From Streptomyces griseoluteus (GTDB taxonomy: Bacteria; Actinomycetota; Actinomycetes; Streptomycetales; Streptomycetaceae), in assembly GCF_004784465.1 (NCBI RefSeq), contig NZ_SRRU01000011.1, positions 186,001-250,000 on the forward strand: a stretch of 64,000 bases of DNA. The letters run 5' to 3'. The notes beneath the pieces are model-generated. The model saw nothing but the letters and a program-made list of their open reading frames with translations, ran no database searches and had not been told where the DNA came from. The position numbers were made by a program, and so were the translations under genes. Numbering within the stretch: position 1 is the stretch's first letter; every line of letters begins with the position of its first letter. This document shows, piece after piece, positions 8,923 through 17,160 of this stretch.

Positions 8923-9767
8923 GGGCGCGGGAATCTGTACTCGGCGAGCCGGGGGCGGTAGGCCAGGTACCCGAGCGCGCCGGCGGCGGCGAGCACGGGC
9001 AGCGCGATCGCCACGTTCGGCGGGTTCATCGTGCACATGGGGACGCTGATCGACGCGGTGGCCAGCGGCGCCAGGACGAGGGCCGGGCCGGGGTAGCGCC
9101 GGAAGCGGTGGACGATGAGGCGGCCGGTGACGCCGGCCAGCAGCAGCATGACCGCCAGCGGGCCGAGGAACAGGGTCCGGAGGAGGGCGGGGTCCCGCCA
9201 GCCCGAGCTGCGCTGGCGGTCGCGGGCGTCGGCCTCCAGTGCCTTGAGGTCCATGAGGGACTGCTTGAGGCCGCCCGTGAAGGGGACCGGGTCCCCGCCG
9301 TCGTACTCCGGCTCGTCGTCCAGCGCGTCGCGGGCGCGGTCCAGGCCCGGTCTGCCGTCCAGGACCGCCGCGTTGGCCGACTGTACGCAGGTGGTCAACT
9401 GGCCCTGGACGAACTGGATGTGGCTGAGCCCCTGTTCCCCGGCCGCGTTGCCCTCGGTGGCCGAGGTGAGGTGGGAGCTGACGCGGGCGGTGGCGTTGGC
9501 GAAGTCGCCGCTGGTGCCGATCAGGTCGATCGCGCCGGTCCGGGAGACGGCCTTCAGCGCGGTGTCGGCCGCGTCGGCCTGGTCGTAGGCCTCGCCGATG
9601 TGCCGGATGGCCGTCGTCGTACGGTCGGCGGCGGCGATCTGCTCTTCGGCCCCGTTCGCCACCACCAGGTACAGCAGCGCCGTGACCGCCACCATGGTCA
9701 GCACGCCCGCCCGCAGCCACCGCAGCATCACGACCGTATGGGGTACGCGCGGCCACTCGCCGGTCAC
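8919..9767 (-). CDS. four-helix membrane protein with extracytoplasmic helical sensor domain (GlnX-like)
   Basis: I start at GTG 9767, overlapping the vWA gene stop (GTGA), which gives 282 residues; a longer frame upstream reads into the vWA gene. Predicted layout: membrane helix 1 (about 17-37), an extracytoplasmic helical domain (about 38-190), then helices at about 193-217, 227-247 and 252-270 with a short basic tail. Four helices around a periplasmic helix bundle is the layout of mycobacterial GlnX, which receives the signal from a binding protein and passes it to PknG. Here it is fused by overlap between the vWA gene and the binding-lipoprotein gene. The function is inferred from context and topology, not from a recognised motif. 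Confidence 0.7.
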   Translation of the reverse strand: MTGEWPRVPHTVVMLRWLRAGVLTMVAVTALLYLVVANGAEEQIAAADRTTTAIRHIGEAYDQADAADTALKAVSRTGAIDLIGTSGDFANATARVSSHLTSATEGNAAGEQGLSHIQFVQGQLTTCVQSANAAVLDGRPGLDRARDALDDEPEYDGGDPVPFTGGLKQSLMDLKALEADARDRQRSSGWRDPALLRTLFLGPLAVMLLLAGVTGRLIVHRFRRYPGPALVLAPLATASISVPMCTMNPPNVAIALPVLAAAGALGYLAYRPRLAEYRFPRP

Positions 9768-11215
9768 AACGCGTCCACCGGGCCCCCGGCCCCGAGCGGG
9801 TGGCCGCATTCCTCGCAGAACTTGGCGGTGGGGGAGGTCGCCGTCGTGTCGCACCTGGGGCACACGCGGGGCAAACCGGTGTGCCGCACGGAGAGTTCAC
9901 GCGACTCGACCGGGCGGCTCACGGTCTTGGTGGAGTCGACGCCGATGCGGAGCATCTGTCCACGGGAGGCGTCCCGCCGCAGCCGGGGCCGGCCGTCGGG
10001 GCCGGTGGTCGCCACCGCGCGCAGCAGCCGCAGGCGTGCGGTGTCCCCGAGGGACTCCGCGAGGCTGGTCGCCAGGCGCAGTTCACGGTCCGCGCGGTCG
10101 AGGTCGCCGCGCAGCTGGGCGTCCGCGCAGGCGCGCATGGCCATACCGAGTTCGCGCTCGTTCTCGACGCGGGTCAGGTCGGGGGAGCGGACGATGCCGA
10201 AGCCGGGGGTCGCGCGGCGGCGTACGACCATGGCCGCGCTCTCGGAGCAGGGGCGGCGGGTGCCGTCGGGGAACTCGGCGTGCAGGGTGACACGGGCGGC
10301 GCGCATCAGCTCGTCGACGGTCAGAGTGTCGGGGTCGAAGCGGAGGGAGACCTGGTACTGGCGGGACTCGGCGGGCCAGGAGCCCAGCGGGACATGAGTT
10401 TCGCCGTCCAGCAGCTGACGTAAGGTCAAGTCCGCCTCGGTGGGGCGCGTCTGCCGTACGAACGCGAGCTGGAAGCGGCTGTTGAGGCGCAGGCCCAGGT
10501 ACAGCCGGGGGACCACGATCCGTTGGGCCTCCCGCATCAGATGGGTGAAGTCCTCGGTGAGGTCCGCGATGGTGACGACCGCCTCGGCGGTGCCGTGCAA
10601 CGCCTGGGTGATGCGCAGGAGTTCGTCGTGATGCCAGTCCTCGCCCAAGCCCCGTGCGTGGCAGATGTACCGGTCGGCGCACGAGGCGAGGATCTCCGCG
10701 AGCTGTTCGGGTGTCTCGTGCTCGTCCTTGCCGTCCGTGTAGAGCATCGCGTGGCGCACCGTGCCGGGGGACTCCACCGAGGCGAAGAGATCACGCGCAC
10801 GGTCGAGCCACTGGCCGATCGCCGTTCCGCCCTCGGCGAGTTGGCCGGCGACCCGGAGCTTGGCGTCCTCGCGGGACCGGGCGTCCACGACGGCCAGACC
10901 GCCCGTCGGCGGGAAGATCACCTCGGCCTGATGGTTGCCCGCGACGATTCCGAGCAGGGTGCCGTCGCGCAGGGTGTCGATGGCCGCGCACATCGCGCGC
11001 TTCGCCTCGTCCAGTTTGTGCCGGGACATCGACAACGAGCGGTCCATGATGAGGACCTGGGCGCTCCGGACCTGCGGTGACGGCCCGGCGGCGGAGTGTG
11101 CGGTGACGGTGATCAGGGCGTCCGCGCGCCGCTCGTCGTAGGGCAGGTCCGAGGGCGAGTCCACTTCCAGGGCAAAGCTGAGCCCCAAGGGTGTCCTGTC
11201 CCCCACCGGCACCAC
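9764..11215 (-). CDS. vWA domain protein with C-terminal zinc ribbon
   Basis: A 483-residue protein. The von Willebrand A domain has an intact metal-ion-dependent adhesion site: DRSLS (58-62), T131 in GGTAIGQ, and D161/D164 in YTDGKDEHE. A beta-rich middle (about 230-345) and a helical segment (about 350-420) follow. The C-terminus carries a four-cysteine zinc ribbon, CPRC and CEECG near 455-475. Soluble bacterial vWA proteins scaffold complexes, often with kinases or MoxR-type ATPases. It lies 55 bp after a PknG-like kinase gene and overlaps the membrane gene. The start is uncertain: GTG 11215, or GTG 11206 three codons in; neither has a strong ribosome site. Confidence 0.88.
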   Translation of the reverse strand: MVPVGDRTPLGLSFALEVDSPSDLPYDERRADALITVTAHSAAGPSPQVRSAQVLIMDRSLSMSRHKLDEAKRAMCAAIDTLRDGTLLGIVAGNHQAEVIFPPTGGLAVVDARSREDAKLRVAGQLAEGGTAIGQWLDRARDLFASVESPGTVRHAMLYTDGKDEHETPEQLAEILASCADRYICHARGLGEDWHHDELLRITQALHGTAEAVVTIADLTEDFTHLMREAQRIVVPRLYLGLRLNSRFQLAFVRQTRPTEADLTLRQLLDGETHVPLGSWPAESRQYQVSLRFDPDTLTVDELMRAARVTLHAEFPDGTRRPCSESAAMVVRRRATPGFGIVRSPDLTRVENERELGMAMRACADAQLRGDLDRADRELRLATSLAESLGDTARLRLLRAVATTGPDGRPRLRRDASRGQMLRIGVDSTKTVSRPVESRELSVRHTGLPRVCPRCDTTATSPTAKFCEECGHPLGAGGPVDAL

Positions 11216-11270
11216 CCGATCTGTCGCTGCGCTTCGTTGCGGAGCGTGCTCCCGTCATCGACGGAACGTC

Positions 11271-13379
11271 TTACAAGCTTAGCGGTCCGGGTGCGGCTCC
11301 GGAACGGGTGTGACCCGATCTGTCGCGCTTTCCCCACCATCCCCAACTCAAGCCCGGACGCAGCTTGTTCGCCAGATCCACCAGGGCGACGTACTCGCGT
11401 TCGGTGGGCGCGTGCGGGCCGAGGGCGCGGACGGCGTCGGACAGCTTGAGCCGGTCGCGGGTGCGCAGGAACTCCGCGTACTGGATCTCGGCGCGGAGCG
11501 CGGCGGCCGCCGCGTCGGTCACGTCGAGGCCGGGCAGGGCCGCCCTCGCCCGGTCCACGTCGTCCTCGGTTGGAGGCTCGAGGTCCGGGCGGACCATGAC
11601 GCGCAGGCGCACTGCCGCCACGCCTGCCTCGCGCTCGTAGCGGAACTCCTTGGCCAGCTTCTCGGCGACCTCGACCGCCTTGGCGCGCTCCCCGGCCAGC
11701 AGCAGTACGCGGGCCAGCCCGAAACCGGCCGCGCCGAGGGCGGGGGAGGTGTCGAAGACGGTGCCGTAGTGCGACCGGGCCGCCGTGCGGTCGCCGCGCA
11801 GTTCGGCGCACAGGCCGAGGGCGAGGCCCGGTATCAGCTCACCCGGCAGCGCCCGGCGTACCTCGGTGAACGCGACGGCGGCCCGCTGCGGGTGTCCGTC
11901 GGCGAGGGCGATCAGGCCGCAGTACCAGCCGGTGAGCCAGTGCCAGTCGGGCAGGCCCGCCGCCGCGAGCCGCTCGGCCGCCCCCTTGGCGTCCCTGCGG
12001 CGCAGGGCCAGCCGGCTCTCGGTGAGCGCACCCCCGGCGCCCGGATCGTCGGGGTCGGACAGGGGGGCCGGGAGAGTGGCCGCCACATCGGCGGGGTCCG
12101 GGGTGCGGAAGGGTGAGGCCATCTCCAGCAGCGCGTCCCGGTCCGGACGCGCCTCGGCCCAGTGGGCGAGGGGGCGAGCGGCGCCCAGGCCGCCGTGCAG
12201 GGGCTCGGGCGCGGGGCCGAACAGGGCGGAAAGGCGGGTCACTTGGCGGCACGTGGGAGGGGCCGCCACCACTTGCCGCACGACACCGCTGAGTTGCTCC
12301 GCGAACTGACGGGCCGATCCGAACCGCCGCCACGGCTCGGGGTGGGTGGCGCGCTCCAGCAGCAGATGGAGGGAGTCGACGCCGGGAGCGGAGCGGTCGG
12401 TCCCGTAGGAGCGGCAGACCTCGCGGAGGGTCATGCCGAGTCCGTAGAGGTCGAAGCCGGGAGTGGGGCGCAGATGCTCAGGGTCGGACTCCGGGGGAGC
12501 GTATGCCCTGGTGAACGCCACCACCGGGCCGGTGTCCTTGGTCTGGCTGCGCACCGCGCCGAAGTCGATGAGCCGCACCCGGTCGAGCGCGCCCGCCGGG
12601 TTCTCCTCCCGGAAGCGGATGATGTTCAGCGGCTTGACGTCACAGTGCAACAGGCCGCGCGCGTGCAGGTAGTCGAGCGCCTGGAGGACGCGCACGCCGT
12701 GCGCCAGCAGGGTTTCGAGACGGTCACCGGGGCGGGCCGCGAGCGGTTCGCCGGGGACGTACTCGAGGACCAGGTGCGGGCCCTCCTCCTCGTAGCCGAG
12801 GATGCGGACGATGCTGTCGTGCCGCAGCTCGACCAGGATGTCCCGCTCGTGCAGCGCGGTCTTGGCCACCGACTTGTGCAGCGCCTTGAGGACGACGTCG
12901 GTCGCCAGGTTGCGGTCGTGGGCGAGGTAGGCGGCGCCGTACGCGCCGGAGCCGAGGGTGCGCCGGACCTCGTAGCGGTCGGCGATGGTGAAGCCCCCCG
13001 GCTGGGCGAAGTCGAAGCCGGTGCCGCACTGGGGGCAGAAACCGCTGATCCGGCCCGGCTCGCCGTCGTGGCCGCGGCCGACCGGCTGCCCGCACACCGG
13101 GTTGGGGCAGAAACGGTGCTGCTCGGCCACCGGCTCCGAGGGCACGTCCGGGACCTGGAGGGCCTCCGGGGCCTGGACGGGGTCGACCAGGCCGAGGCCG
13201 TACCAGGGGTCGGGGCGGACCTGTGCCACGCCCGCGCTCGCGCCGGTCCGCGCCGGGGGCTCGGGGGCCGCGCCGTCCTGCGGCAGGGGCAGCCGGTCGC
13301 ACCGGTCGCAGAAGCCCTGTTCGTCGATGGTGCCGCGCCCGCAGTCGGGGCGGTTGCACAGCCGGCGGCTCGTCGTCAC
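11271..13379 (-). CDS. PknG-like serine/threonine kinase: zinc ribbons + kinase + TPR
   Basis: A 702-residue soluble protein. Two zinc-binding knots precede the kinase: C8/C13/C24/C27 and C91/C96/C115/C118. The kinase domain (about 135-375) has glycine loop GSGAYG (143-148), Lys165, the catalytic loop HCDVKPLN with D247, and DFG (272-274). It is a non-RD kinase, with Cys in place of the usual Arg, as in mycobacterial PknG (YCDLKPEN). The C-terminal about 320 residues are helical repeats of TPR character (RRDAKGAAERLAAAG, WYCGLIALADGHPQRA). PknG-type kinases sense amino-acid supply and phosphorylate FHA proteins such as GarA. The GTG start is 3 bp after the protease stop, so the two are co-translated. 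Confidence 0.92.
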   Translation of the reverse strand: MTTSRRLCNRPDCGRGTIDEQGFCDRCDRLPLPQDGAAPEPPARTGASAGVAQVRPDPWYGLGLVDPVQAPEALQVPDVPSEPVAEQHRFCPNPVCGQPVGRGHDGEPGRISGFCPQCGTGFDFAQPGGFTIADRYEVRRTLGSGAYGAAYLAHDRNLATDVVLKALHKSVAKTALHERDILVELRHDSIVRILGYEEEGPHLVLEYVPGEPLAARPGDRLETLLAHGVRVLQALDYLHARGLLHCDVKPLNIIRFREENPAGALDRVRLIDFGAVRSQTKDTGPVVAFTRAYAPPESDPEHLRPTPGFDLYGLGMTLREVCRSYGTDRSAPGVDSLHLLLERATHPEPWRRFGSARQFAEQLSGVVRQVVAAPPTCRQVTRLSALFGPAPEPLHGGLGAARPLAHWAEARPDRDALLEMASPFRTPDPADVAATLPAPLSDPDDPGAGGALTESRLALRRRDAKGAAERLAAAGLPDWHWLTGWYCGLIALADGHPQRAAVAFTEVRRALPGELIPGLALGLCAELRGDRTAARSHYGTVFDTSPALGAAGFGLARVLLLAGERAKAVEVAEKLAKEFRYEREAGVAAVRLRVMVRPDLEPPTEDDVDRARAALPGLDVTDAAAAALRAEIQYAEFLRTRDRLKLSDAVRALGPHAPTEREYVALVDLANKLRPGLSWGWWGKRDRSGHTRSGAAPGPLSL

Positions 13380-13382
13380 CCG

Positions 13383-15083
13383 TCACCTCTCCTCGAACCG
13401 GCGGTTCACCTCGTCGATGTAGCACCGGACCAGTTCGCGGGCGGCCCCGAGGTCGATCGGCTCGGTCTGGAGGGCACGGGCGGCCGGGGCGTGGCGTTCG
13501 GCGAGCGGGCGGTCCTCGTCTCCGAAGTACCGGGCGGCCCGGACGCGGTGCAGTTCCAGTGAGGTGGTGAGGTCCTCATGGGTCGTGATCATGCGGCGCA
13601 GGCTGTGCTCGAACCGGGTCAGGGCGGCGCGGGCGTGGGCGGCCTGGTCGTGGATCGCGCTGAGTTCGGGGTTGGGCTCGGTCGCACGGGCCACCGCCAG
13701 CCGGACCCGTAGGCGGGGCGCGGCCAGCGGCGGCAGCCGGGGCGCGGCGAAGAACCGTACGCCCCAGTCCAGTTGCAGCGCGGAGGCGGCCTCCTCCTGT
13801 ACGGCGAGCCGGCCGACGGCCGCCTGGACCTCGGCGGCGCTCACGCTGCGAGCGGGGTCCCCGCGCAGCGGTTCGGGGTCCAGGGAGACGTCGTAGGCCA
13901 GGCCGGGCGGGGGTGTGCCCTCGAAGCCGAGGACGAGACGGAGACCGCGCGGGCGGGCGCGGGCGGCCAGCCGGCCCAGTAACTGATCCACCAGGGCCTC
14001 GGGGTCCTGGGCCCGGTCGACGCCGCCCACCACCAGACACGCGGGTGGCCTGCGGCGCAGCAGTTGCCGCCGTACCTCGTGGGGGTCGCCGCCGGGGAGC
14101 CCGAAGCGGCGGGTGAGGTAGCCGGCGAAGTCGCCGACCGACCTGCCGCGTGCGTCGTAGGCCGCGTCGATGGTGCCGAGCCCGAGGACCGTGTCGCCGG
14201 GGGAGTCGGTCAGCTCGGCGTCCGTGACACCGACGCGGGCCGCCGGGTCGGCCGTGCGCACCAGCCGGACCAGCCAGGAGTCGCCCACGGCGGTCGTGCC
14301 GCCGGTGCCGACGACGGCGGCACCGGACCAGCCGCTGTCGAGCAGCCGGGTGAGCTCCTGGGTCAGCGCGAGCCGTAGTGGGTCGCCGAGTACGTCGGCG
14401 GGCAACTCGCCGCGTGTGGGACCCAGTTCGTCGTTGCGGTCGCCGCCGGTGAACTCCTCGATCGTGGGGAGGTACCTGAGGATCGTCTCGGTCGGCAGCA
14501 TCCAGGCCGCCTTCTCGTCGCCATTGACATAGTCGGCCACCACGATGCCGATCACATGGTTGTCGAACTCCCCGCCCACCGCCATCGCGCCGGCGCCCGA
14601 GTACCCCGGCTCGATCCAGGGGACGCCCTCGCGCATCCGCGTCAACAGGCCCCACTCGCCCTGCCGGTGACCGGACCCCGCCAGCCGGGCGTCGGCGCCC
14701 ATGCCGAACGGCGCGTGCCGCGGGAAGCCGTACACCTGGACCGTGCCGCCGGAGATGGGCGCCTTCCACAGCCTGGTCCGGATGCCGCACCCGGCCGGCT
14801 CGTCGAGTTCGAGCAGCGCCACGTCCCCGCGCTGCGTGCCCTCCTCGTGCACCCAGGTGCCCGGCGCCACGTACGCGGTACGGCTCCACTCCGGGCGGCA
14901 CGCCACGCTGGTGATCCGCAGGCGGGACGTGGTGCCGCCGGGTGCCGCCCCGGCGTCCCGCACCACATGGGCGCAGGTCAGCACGTGCCGGTCGTCCAGC
15001 AGCACTCCGGCGCCACAGGGCGTGCGCTCCTCGTCGTCCACTCGCACACGCCACGGCCGGTCACTGTGGTGATGCAGCGCCAT
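13383..15083 (-). CDS. trypsin-like serine protease fused to degenerate P-loop (STAND/AAA-like) region
   Basis: A 566-residue protein starting at ATG 15083 (no ribosome site, perhaps leaderless; TTG 15101 would add six residues). The protease domain (about 1-205) has the full triad: H39 in TCAHV, D87 in RGDVALLEL and S162 in PGYSGAG. It has no signal peptide, so it should act inside the cell. The following region resembles a P-loop NTPase, but its Walker A-like segment GTGGTTAVGDS (259-269) lacks the invariant Lys; a Walker B-like segment, CLVVGGVDRAQDPE, is near 349-362. A helical tail ends the protein. It heads the kinase-vWA-sensor cluster and likely works with the Trypco1 protein. Its target is unknown. 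Confidence 0.88.
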   Translation of the reverse strand: MALHHHSDRPWRVRVDDEERTPCGAGVLLDDRHVLTCAHVVRDAGAAPGGTTSRLRITSVACRPEWSRTAYVAPGTWVHEEGTQRGDVALLELDEPAGCGIRTRLWKAPISGGTVQVYGFPRHAPFGMGADARLAGSGHRQGEWGLLTRMREGVPWIEPGYSGAGAMAVGGEFDNHVIGIVVADYVNGDEKAAWMLPTETILRYLPTIEEFTGGDRNDELGPTRGELPADVLGDPLRLALTQELTRLLDSGWSGAAVVGTGGTTAVGDSWLVRLVRTADPAARVGVTDAELTDSPGDTVLGLGTIDAAYDARGRSVGDFAGYLTRRFGLPGGDPHEVRRQLLRRRPPACLVVGGVDRAQDPEALVDQLLGRLAARARPRGLRLVLGFEGTPPPGLAYDVSLDPEPLRGDPARSVSAAEVQAAVGRLAVQEEAASALQLDWGVRFFAAPRLPPLAAPRLRVRLAVARATEPNPELSAIHDQAAHARAALTRFEHSLRRMITTHEDLTTSLELHRVRAARYFGDEDRPLAERHAPAARALQTEPIDLGAARELVRCYIDEVNRRFEER

Positions 15084-15144
15084 GCGCCAACGGTAGGGCA
15101 ATCGACGGGAGTTTGACCCCGGGTCGTCAGGAGGAGGGGGCGCG

Positions 15145-15408
15145 CTACCGGCGTGCGCGGCGGATACGGACGGGCCCGCGCGCCTCGGACTCCCCGACCG
15201 GCTGCCCGGACCGGGTCACCTCGACCTCACCGGCCGCGACCAGCCGCCAGGCCACCCGGCGGGCCGGTTCCATCAGGTCCCGCCAGCCGTCGTCGTCACC
15301 CTCGTAGGCCGCGCGGGCAGCGTCGGAGGGGCAGATCGAGGAGGTGTCGGCGCGCTGTTCCAGCAGGCGCAGGATGGTCTGCTCAAGCCGCTGGTCCGGG
15401 TCCGTCAC
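15145..15408 (-). CDS. DUF3253 family winged-helix protein
   Basis: An 87-residue protein matching DUF3253: an N-terminal helix pair (RLEQTILRLLEQRA), the SICPSDAARA motif, a WRDLMEPARRVAWRLVAAGEVEV wing-type segment and a basic C-terminus. Such proteins are predicted small winged-helix DNA- or RNA-binding proteins. It is 61 bp upstream of the protease gene on the same strand, so it may be the first gene of that cluster or merely a neighbour. The GTG start has no strong ribosome site. Confidence 0.75.
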   Translation of the reverse strand: MTDPDQRLEQTILRLLEQRADTSSICPSDAARAAYEGDDDGWRDLMEPARRVAWRLVAAGEVEVTRSGQPVGESEARGPVRIRRARR

Positions 15409-15426
15409 ACGACCAGTCTGGCACCG

Positions 15427-16290
15427 TCACAGCCGGGTCGCCGTACGGATCAGACCGGCCAGGGCGACCGAGCGGCTGTGCGCGGGCCAGGCGATGTGGG
15501 TGACGACCGGGGGCGCGTCGGTGAGGGGTACGGCGGCGTGCTCGGACCACAGCCAGGCGCGGGCGGACTCGGGGAAGACGGCCATCGTGCGGCCCAGCGC
15601 GATCAGTTGGGCCAACTGGGTCTGGTCGTGGATCTCGGGGCCCGGCCCCGGTGGGTACGAGCCGTCGCGGGGCCAGCGGGCGTGCGGCAGGCCGGGCACA
15701 TCGGTGATGTCGGCCAGGGTGAGGGTCGCGCGGGCGGCGAGCGGGTGCCCGGCGGGCAGTACGGCGATCTGGCCCTCGCTCATCAGCTCCTCGTGGTCGA
15801 ACCCCGCGAGGGAGTTGAACGGGGCGTGCATCAGGGCCACGTCGGCGCGGCCGTCGCGCAGCATCTCCTCCTGCTCGCACATCCCGCTGGGCAGCACCTC
15901 GATCTCGGCGGCGCCGAGCTCGGCCGCGTAGGCGCCGAGGAGCTTCTGCAGCAGGTCGTGGGAGGCCGCGGCCTTCACCGCGAGCACCAGGCGGTCACGG
16001 GTGCCGCCCGCCCCGTCGGCGTCCCCCGCCCGGCGGGTGCGGCGGGCGGCGGCGGTGGCCGCGTCGAGCGCCACGCGGCCCTCGTGCAGCAGCACCTCAC
16101 CGGCGCCGGTCAGCGAGACGCCCCGGCGGTCGCGGGCCAGCAGCAGGACCCCGAGGCGCCGCTCCAGCCGCTGGATCGCTCGTGACAGCGGCGGCTGGGC
16201 CATGCCGAGCCGCTCGGCGGCGCGGCCGAAGTGCAGCTCCTCCGCGACGGCCATGAAATACCGCAGCTCACGGGTCTCCAATGCCTCCAT
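15427..16290 (-). CDS. LysR-family transcriptional regulator
   Basis: A 287-residue protein starting at ATG 16290. The N-terminal winged helix-turn-helix (about 1-62) reads LRYFMAVAEELHFGRAAERL then AQPPLSRAIQRLE, the LysR signature. An effector-binding domain of two alpha/beta lobes follows (about 90-280), including FVRAD-like segments such as GRADVALMHAPF. It is divergent from an SDR oxidoreductase gene 93 bp away, and the gap holds a perfect 21-bp palindrome. It therefore probably controls that gene and itself in response to a small molecule that the sequence does not reveal. Confidence 0.93.
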   Translation of the reverse strand: MEALETRELRYFMAVAEELHFGRAAERLGMAQPPLSRAIQRLERRLGVLLLARDRRGVSLTGAGEVLLHEGRVALDAATAAARRTRRAGDADGAGGTRDRLVLAVKAAASHDLLQKLLGAYAAELGAAEIEVLPSGMCEQEEMLRDGRADVALMHAPFNSLAGFDHEELMSEGQIAVLPAGHPLAARATLTLADITDVPGLPHARWPRDGSYPPGPGPEIHDQTQLAQLIALGRTMAVFPESARAWLWSEHAAVPLTDAPPVVTHIAWPAHSRSVALAGLIRTATRL

Positions 16291-16308
16291 GTCCCCAGCG
16301 TAGACCCG

Positions 16309-16329
16309 GTGATACCCGCCGGGTATCAC
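16309..16329. promoter_or_regulatory. palindromic LysR operator
   Basis: Ten-base arms GTGATACCCG and CGGGTATCAC are exact reverse complements around one central C. The ATAC...GTAT core contains the T-N11-A pattern of LysR-type sites. It lies in the divergent gap between the LysR gene and the SDR gene, the usual position for an autoregulated LysR operator. Confidence 0.75.
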
Positions 16330-16383
16330 AGCCGACCGCATCGGTGTTGGCACCACCCCCGCCTGGCGAGCGAGCATCGATGC

Positions 16384-17121
16384 ATGAGCGAAGCGAAGAC
16401 CGCGCTGGTCACCGGCGCGAACAAGGGAATCGGGTACGAGATCGCGGCCGGCCTCGGCGCCCTCGGCTTCCGGGTGGGCGTCGGCGCCCGCGACGACGCG
16501 CGGCGCGAGTCCGCCGTCGAGAAGCTCCGGGCCGCCGGGGTGGACGCCTTCGGGGTGCCGCTGGACGTGACCGACGACCGGAGCGTGGCCGAGGCGGCGG
16601 CGCTGATCGAGCGGCAGACGGGAGGCTTGGACGTCCTGGTCAACAACGCGGGCATCTCCGGCGACATGGGGCCGGACTGGTCGCAGGACCCCACCACCGT
16701 CGACCTCGACCAGATCCGCACCGTCGTGGACACCAACGTCCTCGGCGTCGTCCGGGTCACCAACGCGATGCTGCCCCTGCTGCGCCGCTCGTCCGCGCCG
16801 CGCATCGTCAACGTCTCCAGCTCCGTGGGCTCCCTGACCCGGCAGGCGGACCCGGACCTCGAGGTCGGGCCGATCATGGCGGCGTACGCCCCGTCGAAGA
16901 CGTTCCTCAACGGCATGACCGTGCAGTACGCCCGGCAGCTCGCCGGTACCGGCGTCCTGGTCAACGCCATGTGCCCCGGCCTGGTGGCCACCGACTTCAA
17001 CGGCCACGCGGGCTCGCGCACCCCCGAGCAGGGCGCGGCCACGGCGATCCGGCTCGCCACCCTGCCCGACGGCGGGCCCAGTGGGTCGTTCTTCGAGGAC
17101 GCGGGCGTCGTCCCCTGGTGA
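16384..17121 (+). CDS. short-chain dehydrogenase/reductase (classical SDR)
   Basis: A 245-residue protein. The nucleotide-binding motif TGANKGIG is at residues 10-17, NNAG is near 88, the catalytic Ser is in VSSSVGS and YAPSK carries the Tyr/Lys pair. The length and motifs fit classical SDRs that use NAD(P)H on a carbonyl or alcohol substrate. It is divergent from, and probably regulated by, the adjacent LysR protein through the palindrome at 16309. The substrate cannot be inferred. The gene ends 20 bp before the operator of the SMR efflux operon. Confidence 0.92.
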   Translation: MSEAKTALVTGANKGIGYEIAAGLGALGFRVGVGARDDARRESAVEKLRAAGVDAFGVPLDVTDDRSVAEAAALIERQTGGLDVLVNNAGISGDMGPDWSQDPTTVDLDQIRTVVDTNVLGVVRVTNAMLPLLRRSSAPRIVNVSSSVGSLTRQADPDLEVGPIMAAYAPSKTFLNGMTVQYARQLAGTGVLVNAMCPGLVATDFNGHAGSRTPEQGAATAIRLATLPDGGPSGSFFEDAGVVPW

Positions 17122-17140
17122 CCCGCGTCAGGCCGCGTGC

Positions 17141-17160
17141 TTTACGAGCCGGTTGGTAAT
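17141..17160 (+). promoter_or_regulatory. candidate TetR operator overlapping promoter
   Basis: The imperfect 20-bp palindrome follows the pattern TTAC-n-A-n-CCGG-n-T-n-GTAA. It overlaps TAATGT (17157-17162), a plausible -10 hexamer, just before the TetR gene. This layout is typical of an autoregulated TetR-family repressor controlling its own efflux operon. Confidence 0.55.

Noticed and set aside
7708..9767. An ABC transporter operon
   Set aside because: No ATPase or permease with the EAA motif; the membrane protein has four helices and a large external domain.
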